A DNA stretch of 44,634 bases from JAUZPB01 sp037140715. Lineage in GTDB: Bacteria; Bacteroidota; Ignavibacteria; Ignavibacteriales; SURF-24. This document shows, in pieces, positions 35,146 to 44,077 of the stretch. Location of the stretch: positions 1-44,634 of the forward strand of contig JBAXDX010000013.1 of assembly GCA_037140715.1 (NCBI GenBank), read 5' to 3'. The position numbers and the translations under genes were made by a program. The first letter of the stretch is position 1, and each line of letters begins with the position of its first letter. The notes under the pieces are model-generated. The model made no database searches, had not been told where the DNA came from, and worked only from the letters and a program-made list of their open reading frames with translations.

Positions 35146-38100
35146 TTATTTAATTACAGCAAATTTACCAACATGTTCACCGATTCCTGGAGCATCTACA
35201 TGATAAATATATACACCATAGGCTATTTCCATACCGTCTTCAGAAACCAGATTCCAGGATACAGAGCCATTGTCCGGACCAGTATCCTTTTCAATTGTTT
35301 TAACCAATGCTCCTGCAAGTGTATATATTCTGACGGTACATTTAGCTGGTAAATGGACAAAATCAATTTTTCTATCGCCGCGTCCTGACTGGTTCAATGT
35401 TCTTGGTTCCCAGGCTGCTACAGTAATATAAGGATTAGGAACTACCGATATTTTATCAAGCTGACCACCTGCCAAAGTATTGTCCACACTTGACGCTTTA
35501 GTAGTGAATGTAAAAATATCGTCCTGCTTAAATGGTTTTTTCGTAGTTATCCGGAATACATCGCCAGCCAGCGGTTCTTCCGGAGTTTCATTCGGTCGAA
35601 CGCGGTAAGTAACTTTCCATGCAAACTGCCTTTCGGCGAAATCAAACTGCCCGTTGTTGTTCTTATCAACATATTCAACAATGAAAAAATCATCCCCCAC
35701 ACTTAATACACCATTACCATCATTATCAGAAACTCCAACCGGAACTGTATCCTGTCGTGTAGTATTGATAACAATAAAATTCACATTTGGACCATCAAAA
35801 GGAATATTTCCGCTTAACGATGGAACAGATTTGCTTCCGAGGAATTTGATCTGATAATCACATGGCCATTTAACTCCATATTTTTTATCCGGATCAGGTT
35901 CAACCACCATCACAAGATTACTTCTTCCTCCGTTCATCCAGCCGTTTGCAGTATCCGCAAGAGTGGTCGTATCATTTATTGCTGAAAAAATAAGTCCGTC
36001 AACCGGAGGAGCAAATTTACCAACACCAATTAACGATGAATCCACCTTTGTGGCAACTGTATCAATTATCCCACCTCTATCACGAACTATAACATAAGAT
36101 GTTGTAACGTAATCAGGCAACGACCCAGCCGAGTTGAATTTAACCTTATAAGTTGTTCCTTCTGTTATTTCCACCGGGTTAAGAACAGATACATTAATAC
36201 TGCCCGTACCAACACCCTGGCTGACCTTTTTCAGATTGCCGACTATCTGAGGCGGAAGATAACCAGCAACAGGAGCATTTGGCGTAACAACAGCGCAGTT
36301 AATGTCCACAAAGTTAACTGTTCCCGCAAAGTCCATTGAAATAATCTTGGGACACTCAGTCGGCTGAAGACCTTTAGTACCATAGTCCTTATCACCCTTG
36401 CTGTAAGATACTACCGCATAGTAATAAGTTGTACCATTTAATGCTGTTGTATCAATAAATGAATGCTGAAGACCTGAATTATCGCCTCTCCAGAATGACG
36501 CACCGTTAACGCCCACAGGATCAGGACCGCTAATGCTGTCCACAAGATCAAACTGAGCAAGCGGTTTCCAGTATTTTACATCGCCCTTTGAATCAGTAAT
36601 AGTTTTAATATTATTAAACTCAGGATCGGTGCTTCTATAGACTAAATACCCTTCAAATATTTTTTTAAATCCCTGCATAGGATCATTGTTTTCATAACCA
36701 AGGAATGAATCCCTTGACTGTTCAGCAACGGCATCCCAGTAAAGCATAACCTTTCTATCACCGGCAACCGCGTGAAGAGTCGGCTTCAGGGGAGGTTTCG
36801 AAAAATTATAGTTCGCATTATATACTTCCTGTACCGTTTGCTTGTTAAATAACAAGTTTTGAAGATCATTTCCAAATACAAGAGCCATTGAGAATCTTTC
36901 TCTGCGAGCCTGCTGTAACGGAAACGGACCGGAAGCAAATACCATAGAGATATTCTTCTGCTGAATCTTCGTATCAAAGGCAGGGGTGCTCATTTTATTC
37001 CACATTGACTCATCGTCTTTAGGCCATCCGCCACCGGTACCGCCCTCACCTAAAACATAGATAGACAAACCGGTTAAACCTATCTGATCAGATTCATCCT
37101 TATCTGTCTTATCAAAGTGAGGTTCACCATCGGTGGGAATACCATCGCCTTCGCCTTCATCAACACCAGGATAACCTGAATCCAAAGGTCCCAAACCGTC
37201 ATGACCAACATCATCATTTAACGGTTCGGTAAGCGGGTCCCACTTTCCGTTACCGTCAATATCACTATATGGCAACCAGTTTCCGTTTTCATCACCGCTC
37301 CAGTGCCACTTTGAAACTCCAGACTTATCAACTGGACCAGATATGTAAGTACCCGGACCGCTGTCACGTTTTTCGTCTATTAACCCATCGTTGTCATTGT
37401 CTATACCATCAGATGAATTACCCGGACTCTCAAGATATGCCCAGCCGGTATAACCTATTTTCTGGCCTGTTGTGGGCATAACACCCTTATCATCCCAGCC
37501 ATACGCAATATTTAAGTCTTTATCATAATAAGCATCGTCAACACCGCTTGTTGATCCGCCGGAACCAACATCAGTATAAAAACCAAAATATGTTTTTTGA
37601 TAATCATTATCAGAAATGTTGACTATATCATAATGCCAGAAGATTATATCTTCCGCCAGTACGTGCGACCACTGAAATCCTCTCACTTCAACATGAAGTC
37701 CGATACCGCCAAAGGCTGAATCACTTGTTATTGGGAAATAATTATATGGAGGTCTTTTCCATTTGCCATTCTTCGAATCATCCATAGCAAAAAAGGTTTC
37801 TTCATCTGAACTCTTTATGCCTTTCCCAAAGTAACCATACCACTTACCATCCCAGGTTGCATCAATCGGCAAAGCTCTCGGCCATTGGTTTGGCCAAGTC
37901 CTGGTATCGGTAGCAAGCGCCGGGCTCAGAGATGCCGTATCGGCATAGCCTGGTATCGGTTCAAAACCCCAAAGCAGACCCGTTACCGGATCGTGATTCA
38001 TCCACTCACGGTATGATGTTTCAAGCGGATGAATTGTAATTCCGCCAGGCGAAATAATCTCGGTAGAAATCAAAACACAGTTACCATCAATATTATTAAT

Positions 38101-38328
38101 ACCGCTCCCCTTTGGCCATTCACATGACGGCGAATAAGGCCAGTGCGCAATTTCGCCCTGGTTCTGGAACAATGTTCTTACACGGTTGCCTTCAAGAGTT
38201 CCCTCCTTGCGATACGTAATATCACCTTTTGGCTCCTGACGGTATTTCATCATCTGATTCATATCCTGAGCATAAGATAATTGTGTAAATACAATCAAAG
38301 CCCAAATATATACAAGTTTTTTCGTCAT
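35146..38328 (-). CDS. Large T9SS-type surface protein, partner of the TonB receptor
   Basis: A 1060-residue secreted protein (signal MTKKLVYIWALIVFTQLSYA). No catalytic family is recognised. It contains several Asp-rich calcium-loop-like stretches: DGIDNDNDGLIDE, SDIDGNGKWDP, SDNDGNGVLSVGDD and VDKNNNGQFDF. The middle has an FN3-like segment (LHAVAGDRKVMLYWD). The C terminus (ISVVPNPYITVAAWEP ... VRIYTLAGALVKTIE ... GVYIYHVDAPG ... GKFAVIK) is a FlgD/T9SS-type sorting domain of the NPY subtype. It lies nine bp after the TonB-dependent receptor and 15 bp before the PorV-like gene. This suggests a surface-exposed binding subunit for the receptor, exported by T9SS, analogous in position to SusD though not similar to it in sequence. 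Confidence 0.75.
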   Translation of the reverse strand: MTKKLVYIWALIVFTQLSYAQDMNQMMKYRQEPKGDITYRKEGTLEGNRVRTLFQNQGEIAHWPYSPSCEWPKGSGINNIDGNCVLISTEIISPGGITIHPLETSYREWMNHDPVTGLLWGFEPIPGYADTASLSPALATDTRTWPNQWPRALPIDATWDGKWYGYFGKGIKSSDEETFFAMDDSKNGKWKRPPYNYFPITSDSAFGGIGLHVEVRGFQWSHVLAEDIIFWHYDIVNISDNDYQKTYFGFYTDVGSGGSTSGVDDAYYDKDLNIAYGWDDKGVMPTTGQKIGYTGWAYLESPGNSSDGIDNDNDGLIDEKRDSGPGTYISGPVDKSGVSKWHWSGDENGNWLPYSDIDGNGKWDPLTEPLNDDVGHDGLGPLDSGYPGVDEGEGDGIPTDGEPHFDKTDKDESDQIGLTGLSIYVLGEGGTGGGWPKDDESMWNKMSTPAFDTKIQQKNISMVFASGPFPLQQARRERFSMALVFGNDLQNLLFNKQTVQEVYNANYNFSKPPLKPTLHAVAGDRKVMLYWDAVAEQSRDSFLGYENNDPMQGFKKIFEGYLVYRSTDPEFNNIKTITDSKGDVKYWKPLAQFDLVDSISGPDPVGVNGASFWRGDNSGLQHSFIDTTALNGTTYYYAVVSYSKGDKDYGTKGLQPTECPKIISMDFAGTVNFVDINCAVVTPNAPVAGYLPPQIVGNLKKVSQGVGTGSINVSVLNPVEITEGTTYKVKFNSAGSLPDYVTTSYVIVRDRGGIIDTVATKVDSSLIGVGKFAPPVDGLIFSAINDTTTLADTANGWMNGGRSNLVMVVEPDPDKKYGVKWPCDYQIKFLGSKSVPSLSGNIPFDGPNVNFIVINTTRQDTVPVGVSDNDGNGVLSVGDDFFIVEYVDKNNNGQFDFAERQFAWKVTYRVRPNETPEEPLAGDVFRITTKKPFKQDDIFTFTTKASSVDNTLAGGQLDKISVVPNPYITVAAWEPRTLNQSGRGDRKIDFVHLPAKCTVRIYTLAGALVKTIEKDTGPDNGSVSWNLVSEDGMEIAYGVYIYHVDAPGIGEHVGKFAVIK

Positions 38329-38337
38329 TTTATTCTC

Positions 38338-41052
38338 CTAAAATCCTAAATTTAATCCAAGCCTGAGCTGCCTTGGAGCTGAATACATTGCCGGGTTATT
38401 AACAAACTGTTCTATAGTATTCAAACCGACAATTTGTCCGGCCCACTTTGTGTTCAAATCAACCATTGCTCTGCCTGTGCTTCCATACACAGCATATTCA
38501 TTTTTTATATCGAGTAAATTGTACACGAGGAAAAATACATTTAGATTAACGCCGGCGACTTTGAAATTCTTATCAGCTCTTAAATCAACATTATATGTAC
38601 TCGGTCTGACCCCCAGATTCGGGAGTATCAATCCGTGCACAAAACGCGCATCCTCAGTATAAGGCATGCCTGCACCGTACCCAAAAATCAAACCTGCTGT
38701 CCAGTCGCCCGGTTCTCCGACATTCAATGAAATATTAAGCGTATTGCGCTGATCCCAGTCAAGAGGAACTACTTTTTTGGGCGTAGCAACCGGCGGACTT
38801 GTCTGGTTATTATTAAATACCTGCATTGGATCAGAAGAATTACCTTCCGCTATCTGATAAGTATAGTCCATCTTCACGCCGAAATAGTCTGAAAACTGTT
38901 TTTCAAGCGTAACCACGAAACCTCTCGTATTTCCATAGTCCTGATTGATATATCTTGCATATCTAAAACCTTCATAAGTCCTGATAATTTCCATTCCAAG
39001 AAGGTCTCTAATGTCTCTGTAGTATGCAGTAATATCAAATACTACATTTGGGAATAACATCTGTTGCAAACCAAGTTCATAACTTACTGTTCTCTGCCCC
39101 TTCAGGTCAGGATTTCCCATAACAGCCGAAAGCGATGTAACCGGGTTTACAACAAAGTCAGAATTGACATAAAGATTTGACAAGTCAGGTATCTGAAAGA
39201 AATGACCATAAGAAAAATGAATTGCTCCTTTATCAGAAATAGGGAAAGAAACTCCAAGTCTGGGGCTGATCTGAAGTTTGCCCGAAGCCTTCTGAAGAAG
39301 CAGTCCATCAGAGCTGGAACCAGGATATATCGGATTGTTTCTTGGATTTTTCAAATCAAGCGGATAACTGGCACTAGGCTGGAAATACTCAACTCTTATT
39401 CCGGCATTAATAATCATAATATCATATTCCACCTTATCCTGGATATAACCGGAAAACTCCCATGGATATTTCTTATAGCTTTGGTTGTACCCCCTGTCAC
39501 TAGTAGTCCCCAGCTGAGGGTATCCTAATGTAAAGATAACATTTCCGGCTGAATCCGTCTGGCCTTCAGTCATATTTATTATCGACATACTATGGTTGTA
39601 TATCGTGTGGAATTTTGCTTCAATGCCAACACCAATTTTATGCTCTTTGGAAACCTGTGAGTTCAATGTCCACTTAGCAAGCTGAGTAATTGTATATCTG
39701 TCGTATCTGCTGCCATCGTTTCCGCCGGAGTTAAATGTATAACCGGTAGCAGGCAACCCCTGAGTTGGATTAACATATCGTGGATCATAAGGGTCTGCAT
39801 ATAGATAGCCATAGTAATTACTATAGTTCGAAGAAAACTGCAATGTCTGGAATGTACTCTGTGAAATCACATGAGTGATCTGAAAAGTATTAACAGCATT
39901 CTGCCTGTAGTCAGTTTTTATACCATCAGGTGTCCATGACATAGAATGGTTATACCCCCTGCTTTTGTTATCATCCCAAAACAGACTATAGCTGAATTTA
40001 AAGTTGGGAAGCGAATAGGTCAGCTTGCCATTAAATGAATACTTTCTGTATGGATTTAATGAAACATATTCTCCATTTCCTGTATTTCTGGCAAAAAACT
40101 TTGTATTATCGGCCGGATCGGTTATTGGGACATCATCTGTAACATTGTAAACACGTTTGCCATAAAGATACCCCTGGTCATCATAATAACGGCCTGTTGT
40201 AAAAAATGTAAACCCCTTAAGCAAAGGAACCGGTCCGCTTAAATTAAATTGAATATTTTTCTGTGAAACTCTGTCTGGCTTATCCAGGTTCTGAAATATA
40301 TCAGAATGATTTGTAAAAAAGTTGCCGGCATAAGACGAAACACTCCCTTCGTAACTTTGAGAACCATCCTGAGTTACTATATTTACAATACCCGACATAG
40401 CCTGACCATACTCAGCATTGAACGTTCCGCTGATTATTTCCATTTGTCTGACCGATGTATTTTCAATTTCAACATTAAATGTATTGTTGAACGCATCATT
40501 AACTGATACCCCGTCAATTAAATATGCAACTTCATTGGAACGACCGCCTCTGAAATGCCCGCCAACTACACCAGCCTGAAGACCGATTACCTGCCCGACA
40601 CCTTCAACCGGCATCATCTTTATGTCATCTGATGAGACAGTTGCCGAACTGCTGGTAAGGTCTTTCTGTACCAGCGGACGTTCTGCTCTTACTACTACTT
40701 CTCCTGATAATGTAACTGATGTAGAAGTCAGGTTTATATCTATTTTTGTAGTTAAATCTATTTTAACAATAACATTTTGTACTGTCTGTTTGTGGTACCC
40801 TATACTAGTGGCTAAAAGATTATACTTACCAGGCGGAATATTATTTATATAATAATAACCATTTATATCCGAGGCCGCCCCCAAATAAGTACCTTCAACA
40901 ACAATGCTCGCTCCAATCAGCGGTTCGCCTGTTTCTCCATCAGTAATTTTTCCTGAGATTTTTCCGGTTGTCCCGGGAAATATTATTGTAGATATAAAAA
41001 ATAATAATAGGATACTGCTTAATGCAGCAGACATAAGTCTAGGAGTTTTCAA
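38338..41052 (-). CDS. TonB-dependent outer-membrane receptor
   Basis: A 904-residue receptor. After the signal peptide comes a carboxypeptidase-regulatory-like domain (GKISGKITDGETGEPLIGAS, DINGYYYINNIPPGKY), then a plug domain (VSSDDIKMMPVEGVGQVIGL, RGGRSNEVAYLIDGVSVNDA, SGTFNAEYGQAMSGIVNIVT) and a 22-strand-type barrel ending LRLGLNLGF. The architecture is SusC-like, but no SusD follows. Likely function: TonB-driven import of an oligosaccharide or other large ligand; specificity cannot be read. Start: the frame opens at ATG 41073, but GGAGG lies inside it, eight bases before a TTG at 41052, and the TTG start gives a clean signal peptide (KTPRLMSAALSSILLLFF). First gene of the receptor, surface protein and PorV series. 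Confidence 0.9.
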   Translation of the reverse strand: MKTPRLMSAALSSILLLFFISTIIFPGTTGKISGKITDGETGEPLIGASIVVEGTYLGAASDINGYYYINNIPPGKYNLLATSIGYHKQTVQNVIVKIDLTTKIDINLTSTSVTLSGEVVVRAERPLVQKDLTSSSATVSSDDIKMMPVEGVGQVIGLQAGVVGGHFRGGRSNEVAYLIDGVSVNDAFNNTFNVEIENTSVRQMEIISGTFNAEYGQAMSGIVNIVTQDGSQSYEGSVSSYAGNFFTNHSDIFQNLDKPDRVSQKNIQFNLSGPVPLLKGFTFFTTGRYYDDQGYLYGKRVYNVTDDVPITDPADNTKFFARNTGNGEYVSLNPYRKYSFNGKLTYSLPNFKFSYSLFWDDNKSRGYNHSMSWTPDGIKTDYRQNAVNTFQITHVISQSTFQTLQFSSNYSNYYGYLYADPYDPRYVNPTQGLPATGYTFNSGGNDGSRYDRYTITQLAKWTLNSQVSKEHKIGVGIEAKFHTIYNHSMSIINMTEGQTDSAGNVIFTLGYPQLGTTSDRGYNQSYKKYPWEFSGYIQDKVEYDIMIINAGIRVEYFQPSASYPLDLKNPRNNPIYPGSSSDGLLLQKASGKLQISPRLGVSFPISDKGAIHFSYGHFFQIPDLSNLYVNSDFVVNPVTSLSAVMGNPDLKGQRTVSYELGLQQMLFPNVVFDITAYYRDIRDLLGMEIIRTYEGFRYARYINQDYGNTRGFVVTLEKQFSDYFGVKMDYTYQIAEGNSSDPMQVFNNNQTSPPVATPKKVVPLDWDQRNTLNISLNVGEPGDWTAGLIFGYGAGMPYTEDARFVHGLILPNLGVRPSTYNVDLRADKNFKVAGVNLNVFFLVYNLLDIKNEYAVYGSTGRAMVDLNTKWAGQIVGLNTIEQFVNNPAMYSAPRQLRLGLNLGF

Positions 41053-41060
41053 CGTTCTTT

Positions 41061-41065
41061 CCTCC
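41061..41065 (-). promoter_or_regulatory. Shine-Dalgarno sequence selecting a TTG start
   Basis: GGAGG read on the minus strand, eight bases before TTG (41050-41052). An upstream in-frame ATG at 41071-41073 has no comparable site, and using it would place the GGAGG inside the coding sequence and add seven charged residues ahead of the signal peptide. Confidence 0.65.
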
Positions 41066-41145
41066 GCCAACATTTTTTACGCAATCGTAATTAATAATTA
41101 AAAAACATTTTTCTCGAAAATTCATTTTCATTCTTACATTCTGTT

Positions 41146-41191
41146 TAAAAAATAAGCGCGGTTAAGAGGTGGCTGCCCCTTTCCCCGCGCT
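41146..41191 (-). terminator. Rho-independent terminator of the triple-domain gene
   Basis: On the minus strand AGCGCGG (41191-41185) pairs with CCGCGCT (41161-41155), enclosing a further GGGG/CCTC-type pairing, and is followed by TATTTTTT. It lies 17 bp after the stop codon. The same outer stem is present at 44019-44061. Confidence 0.8.
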
Positions 41192-41208
41192 GTATATAAA
41201 TTAAGTTA

Positions 41209-43512
41209 TTATTTAATCAACATCATTTTGTTAACTGAGGTAAAATCACCTGACTGTAACTTATAGAAATAAATACCGCTTGAAAGATGCGAAGCATCAA
41301 ACTGTACGTGGTATGTGCCGGCTGTCTGATCCTGGTTAACCAATACAGCTACTTCTTTCCCGATAACATCAAATATCTTTAAGCTTACAATCCCGGGCTT
41401 TGCTATTGAATATTTAATATTTGTTGTCGGATTAAACGGATTCGGATAGTTCTGTGATACTGAATAGCTACTTACAGAAGCACCCGCTACTTTTTCTATG
41501 CCTGTAGGACTACCCTTTCTAATAAGAACAAATGAATCAAAGTTGACATCAACTGAATCCTTCGGCAGAAGTCCACTGTTCACCCAGCCCGATGTAACAA
41601 TTCCGATGCTGTAACTAACAATTTTGTCAGGGTCTAATTTGCTGTTATTATGTTTGAAAGTAGGGCCCCAGCTTGTCGGAGCTAAAATAAAGCCTGTTGA
41701 ATCTGGGACGACTTCACCTGTCTGATTTCTTACTCTCAGCGGAATATTCAACTGTACCCAGTCATGAACAGCATCCAGTATTGTCGGAGTTTCAAAAATA
41801 TACTCTTCTTTATTATCTGTTGCCAAAGGCTGATCGGCCAGCTGAATTCTGAGTACCAGATTCTCAGGATATACAGGAGCCTCGTTAACCCTTATCCAGA
41901 TCGAAAGCGAATCGCCTGAACTGAAATCAAGATAACTGCCTGCTACTAAATTATGAGCCAACTGGACATAAGAACCATAAGCATGGACTGAATCAATAAC
42001 AGCCCTGACATTCAATGATGCCCGTCCCTCTTTTTTGGTCAGCAAATCATCAGAAATAGTACCCTTACCCTTTCCTTCAGAATAAATTTTGAACGCACCA
42101 TCATTTACTGATGCATCAAAATTATCGAGCACAGTTGTCCGGGGATCTACCGGTACCGGCACAGAGGTATTACGCTCAAATGAATCGAAATTAACATCAA
42201 CTGAATCCTTAGGCAGATATACAGACTTGTCTTCACCTGTCCAGCCCGATGTAACAATTCCGATGCTGTAACCAACAATTTTATTAAGGTCTAATTTGCT
42301 GTTGTTATGCTTAAAGGAAGCGGTATCCCAGCTTGTTGGAGGTAATATAAATCCTGTTGAATCCGGAATATTTTCACCATTCTGATTTCTTACTCTCAGC
42401 GGGATCTTCAACTGTACCCAGTCATGAACAGCGTCAAGTATTGTCGGAGCTTCAAAAATATACTCCTCTTTATTATCTGTTGCCGAAGGCTGATCGGCCA
42501 ACTGGATTCTGAGTACCATGTTTTCAGGATGTGCAGGAGCCTTGTTAACCTTTATCCAGATAGAAAGCGAGTCGCTTGAACTGAAATCAAGATAACTGCC
42601 TGCTGTTACATTATGAGACAGCTGAACATAAGAACCAAAGTTATGGACTGAATCAATAACAGCCCTGACATTCAATGATGCCCGTCCCTCTTTTTTTGTC
42701 AGCAAATCATCAGAAATAGTACCATTACCCTTTCCTTCAGAATAAACTTTGAACACACCATCATTTACTGAAGAATCGAAATTATCAAGCACACTTGTCA
42801 GTGTGTCTGCCTGTACTGACGAGATATTACACTCAAATGAATCAAAGTTGACATCAACTGAATCCTTCGGCAGATATATAGATTCGTTGTCTGTCCAGCC
42901 CGATGTAACAACCCCGATGCTGTAACCAACAATTTTGTTAAGGTCTAATTTGTTGTTGTTACGCGTGAAAGTGGAACCCCAGCTTTCCGGAGCTAATATA
43001 AAACCTGTTGAATCCGGAGCATTTGTACCATTCTGATTTCTTACTCTCAGCGGAATCTTCAGCTGCATCCATCCATGGACAGCATCCAGTATTGTCGGAG
43101 TTTCGAAAATATAATCCTCAGGGTTATCTGATGCCGAAGGCTGATCTGTCAGATGAACTCTGAATACCAGGTTCTCAGGATGTGCAGGAGCCTTGTTAAC
43201 CTTTATCCAGATAGAAAGCGAGTCGCTTGAACTGAAATTAAGATAACTGCCTGCTTTTACATTGTGAAATAACTGAATATAAGAACCAGACCTATGGACT
43301 GAATCAATAAGAGCCTTAACATTTAAGGAGGCCCGTCCCTCTTTTTTTGCCAACGAGTCATCAGCAATAGCATATTTGTTGTTTTCACGGGAAACCCTAT
43401 ACAAATTATCCTTTACTGATGCATCGAAATTATCAAACACTACCTGTGCGTTTAATGCGGCAGAGCAGATAACAAATAATAGAACCAACTGCTGTAGAAA
43501 ATACTTATTCAT
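41209..43512 (-). CDS. Secreted protein with three carbohydrate-binding-like domains and T9SS tail
   Basis: A 767-residue exoprotein (signal MNKYFLQQLVLLFVICS, cut near NAQ). Three copies of a domain of about 205-220 residues follow, each opening (V/L)DNFD(A/S)SVxD and including SDSLSIWIKVN, LRVRNQNG, PDSTGFIL and VGYSIGVVTSGW, and closing PKDSVDVNFDSF. One copy of this domain starts the protein at 6414. The fold looks like a beta-sandwich of the CIA30/carbohydrate-binding kind, but I cannot name a family. The T9SS type A domain (SQNYPNPFNPTTNIKYSIAK ... KMMLIK) is almost the same as that of the next gene. No catalytic domain. Start: ATG at 43512 matches the paralogous signal peptide; an in-frame ATG at 43563 has a copy of the same leader. 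Confidence 0.85.
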   Translation of the reverse strand: MNKYFLQQLVLLFVICSAALNAQVVFDNFDASVKDNLYRVSRENNKYAIADDSLAKKEGRASLNVKALIDSVHRSGSYIQLFHNVKAGSYLNFSSSDSLSIWIKVNKAPAHPENLVFRVHLTDQPSASDNPEDYIFETPTILDAVHGWMQLKIPLRVRNQNGTNAPDSTGFILAPESWGSTFTRNNNKLDLNKIVGYSIGVVTSGWTDNESIYLPKDSVDVNFDSFECNISSVQADTLTSVLDNFDSSVNDGVFKVYSEGKGNGTISDDLLTKKEGRASLNVRAVIDSVHNFGSYVQLSHNVTAGSYLDFSSSDSLSIWIKVNKAPAHPENMVLRIQLADQPSATDNKEEYIFEAPTILDAVHDWVQLKIPLRVRNQNGENIPDSTGFILPPTSWDTASFKHNNSKLDLNKIVGYSIGIVTSGWTGEDKSVYLPKDSVDVNFDSFERNTSVPVPVDPRTTVLDNFDASVNDGAFKIYSEGKGKGTISDDLLTKKEGRASLNVRAVIDSVHAYGSYVQLAHNLVAGSYLDFSSGDSLSIWIRVNEAPVYPENLVLRIQLADQPLATDNKEEYIFETPTILDAVHDWVQLNIPLRVRNQTGEVVPDSTGFILAPTSWGPTFKHNNSKLDPDKIVSYSIGIVTSGWVNSGLLPKDSVDVNFDSFVLIRKGSPTGIEKVAGASVSSYSVSQNYPNPFNPTTNIKYSIAKPGIVSLKIFDVIGKEVAVLVNQDQTAGTYHVQFDASHLSSGIYFYKLQSGDFTSVNKMMLIK

Positions 43513-43584
43513 AGCATTTTTCCTTTTTTGTGAGAAAATAAGAATTACGTTGTTAAATAGCATGGCATTTTTCCTTTTTGTGAA
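43510..43584 (-). repeat. Duplicated ribosome-binding/start leader
   Basis: Two near-copies, 43510-43534 and 43561-43584, of a segment reading on the minus strand CACAAAAA(A)GGAAAAATGC(T/C)ATG. They are 51 bp apart, so both ATGs are in frame. The duplication offers two starts for the 41209 gene. Confidence 0.75.
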
Positions 43585-44007
43585 TGAATAGAAAATTAAA
43601 CTATCAATTAATTAAATCATTTTACTAAAAACCCACGGACAGAATATCCGCAATAATACATTCACGCTTATAAATAAAAAACATATACATGACCAGGTTT
43701 AATACTACTAATTAATTAAGCATGGAAATAAAATCAGTTCATCTATATAAAAATACTGCTAAAAATATTCAGTAACTATTACTACATAAATAGTGCCGAT
43801 ACAAATCCATCGTTTTTATTTGTAATTTCATCTGCTAACGGGTGTATATCCAAGCTCTCTTATTAAAATAATAAATCATAATTTATTATTTTAATAAACC
43901 TGATCGAAATTTATTAATAATCTTTGCGTTTTTTTACTGGCAGTATAAGTTGTCATGGCTACTCAGTCCATTTATTATTACCATTGGGATTCCCCGTTTT
44001 ACAGCCT
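43585..44007. other. AT-rich intergenic region with perfect 17-bp palindrome arms
   Basis: Between the two T9SS genes, both on the minus strand. Arms 43860-43876 and 43881-43897 are perfect and all A/T, with loop CATA. No ORF or RNA gene is visible. It should contain the promoter of the triple-domain gene; the palindrome lies about 350 bp upstream of that start. Confidence 0.6.
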
Positions 44008-44061
44008 AAAAAAAACTAAGCGCGGTTAAAAGGAGATTGCCTGCCTCCTTTTCCCCGCGCT
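44008..44061 (-). terminator. Rho-independent terminator of the window-edge gene
   Basis: Minus-strand stem AGCGCGG (44061-44055) with CCGCGCT (44025-44019), inner AAGGAGG with CTCCTTTT-type pairing, then TAGTTTTTTTT. Seventeen bp after the stop. The outer stem matches 41155-41191 while inner bases differ and still pair. Confidence 0.85.
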
Positions 44062-44077
44062 GTATATAATAACGTTA

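Noticed and set aside
41053..41073. ATG start of the TonB-dependent receptor at 41073
   Set aside because: It would place the GGAGG within the coding sequence and put seven charged residues before the signal peptide; TTG at 41052 fits better.
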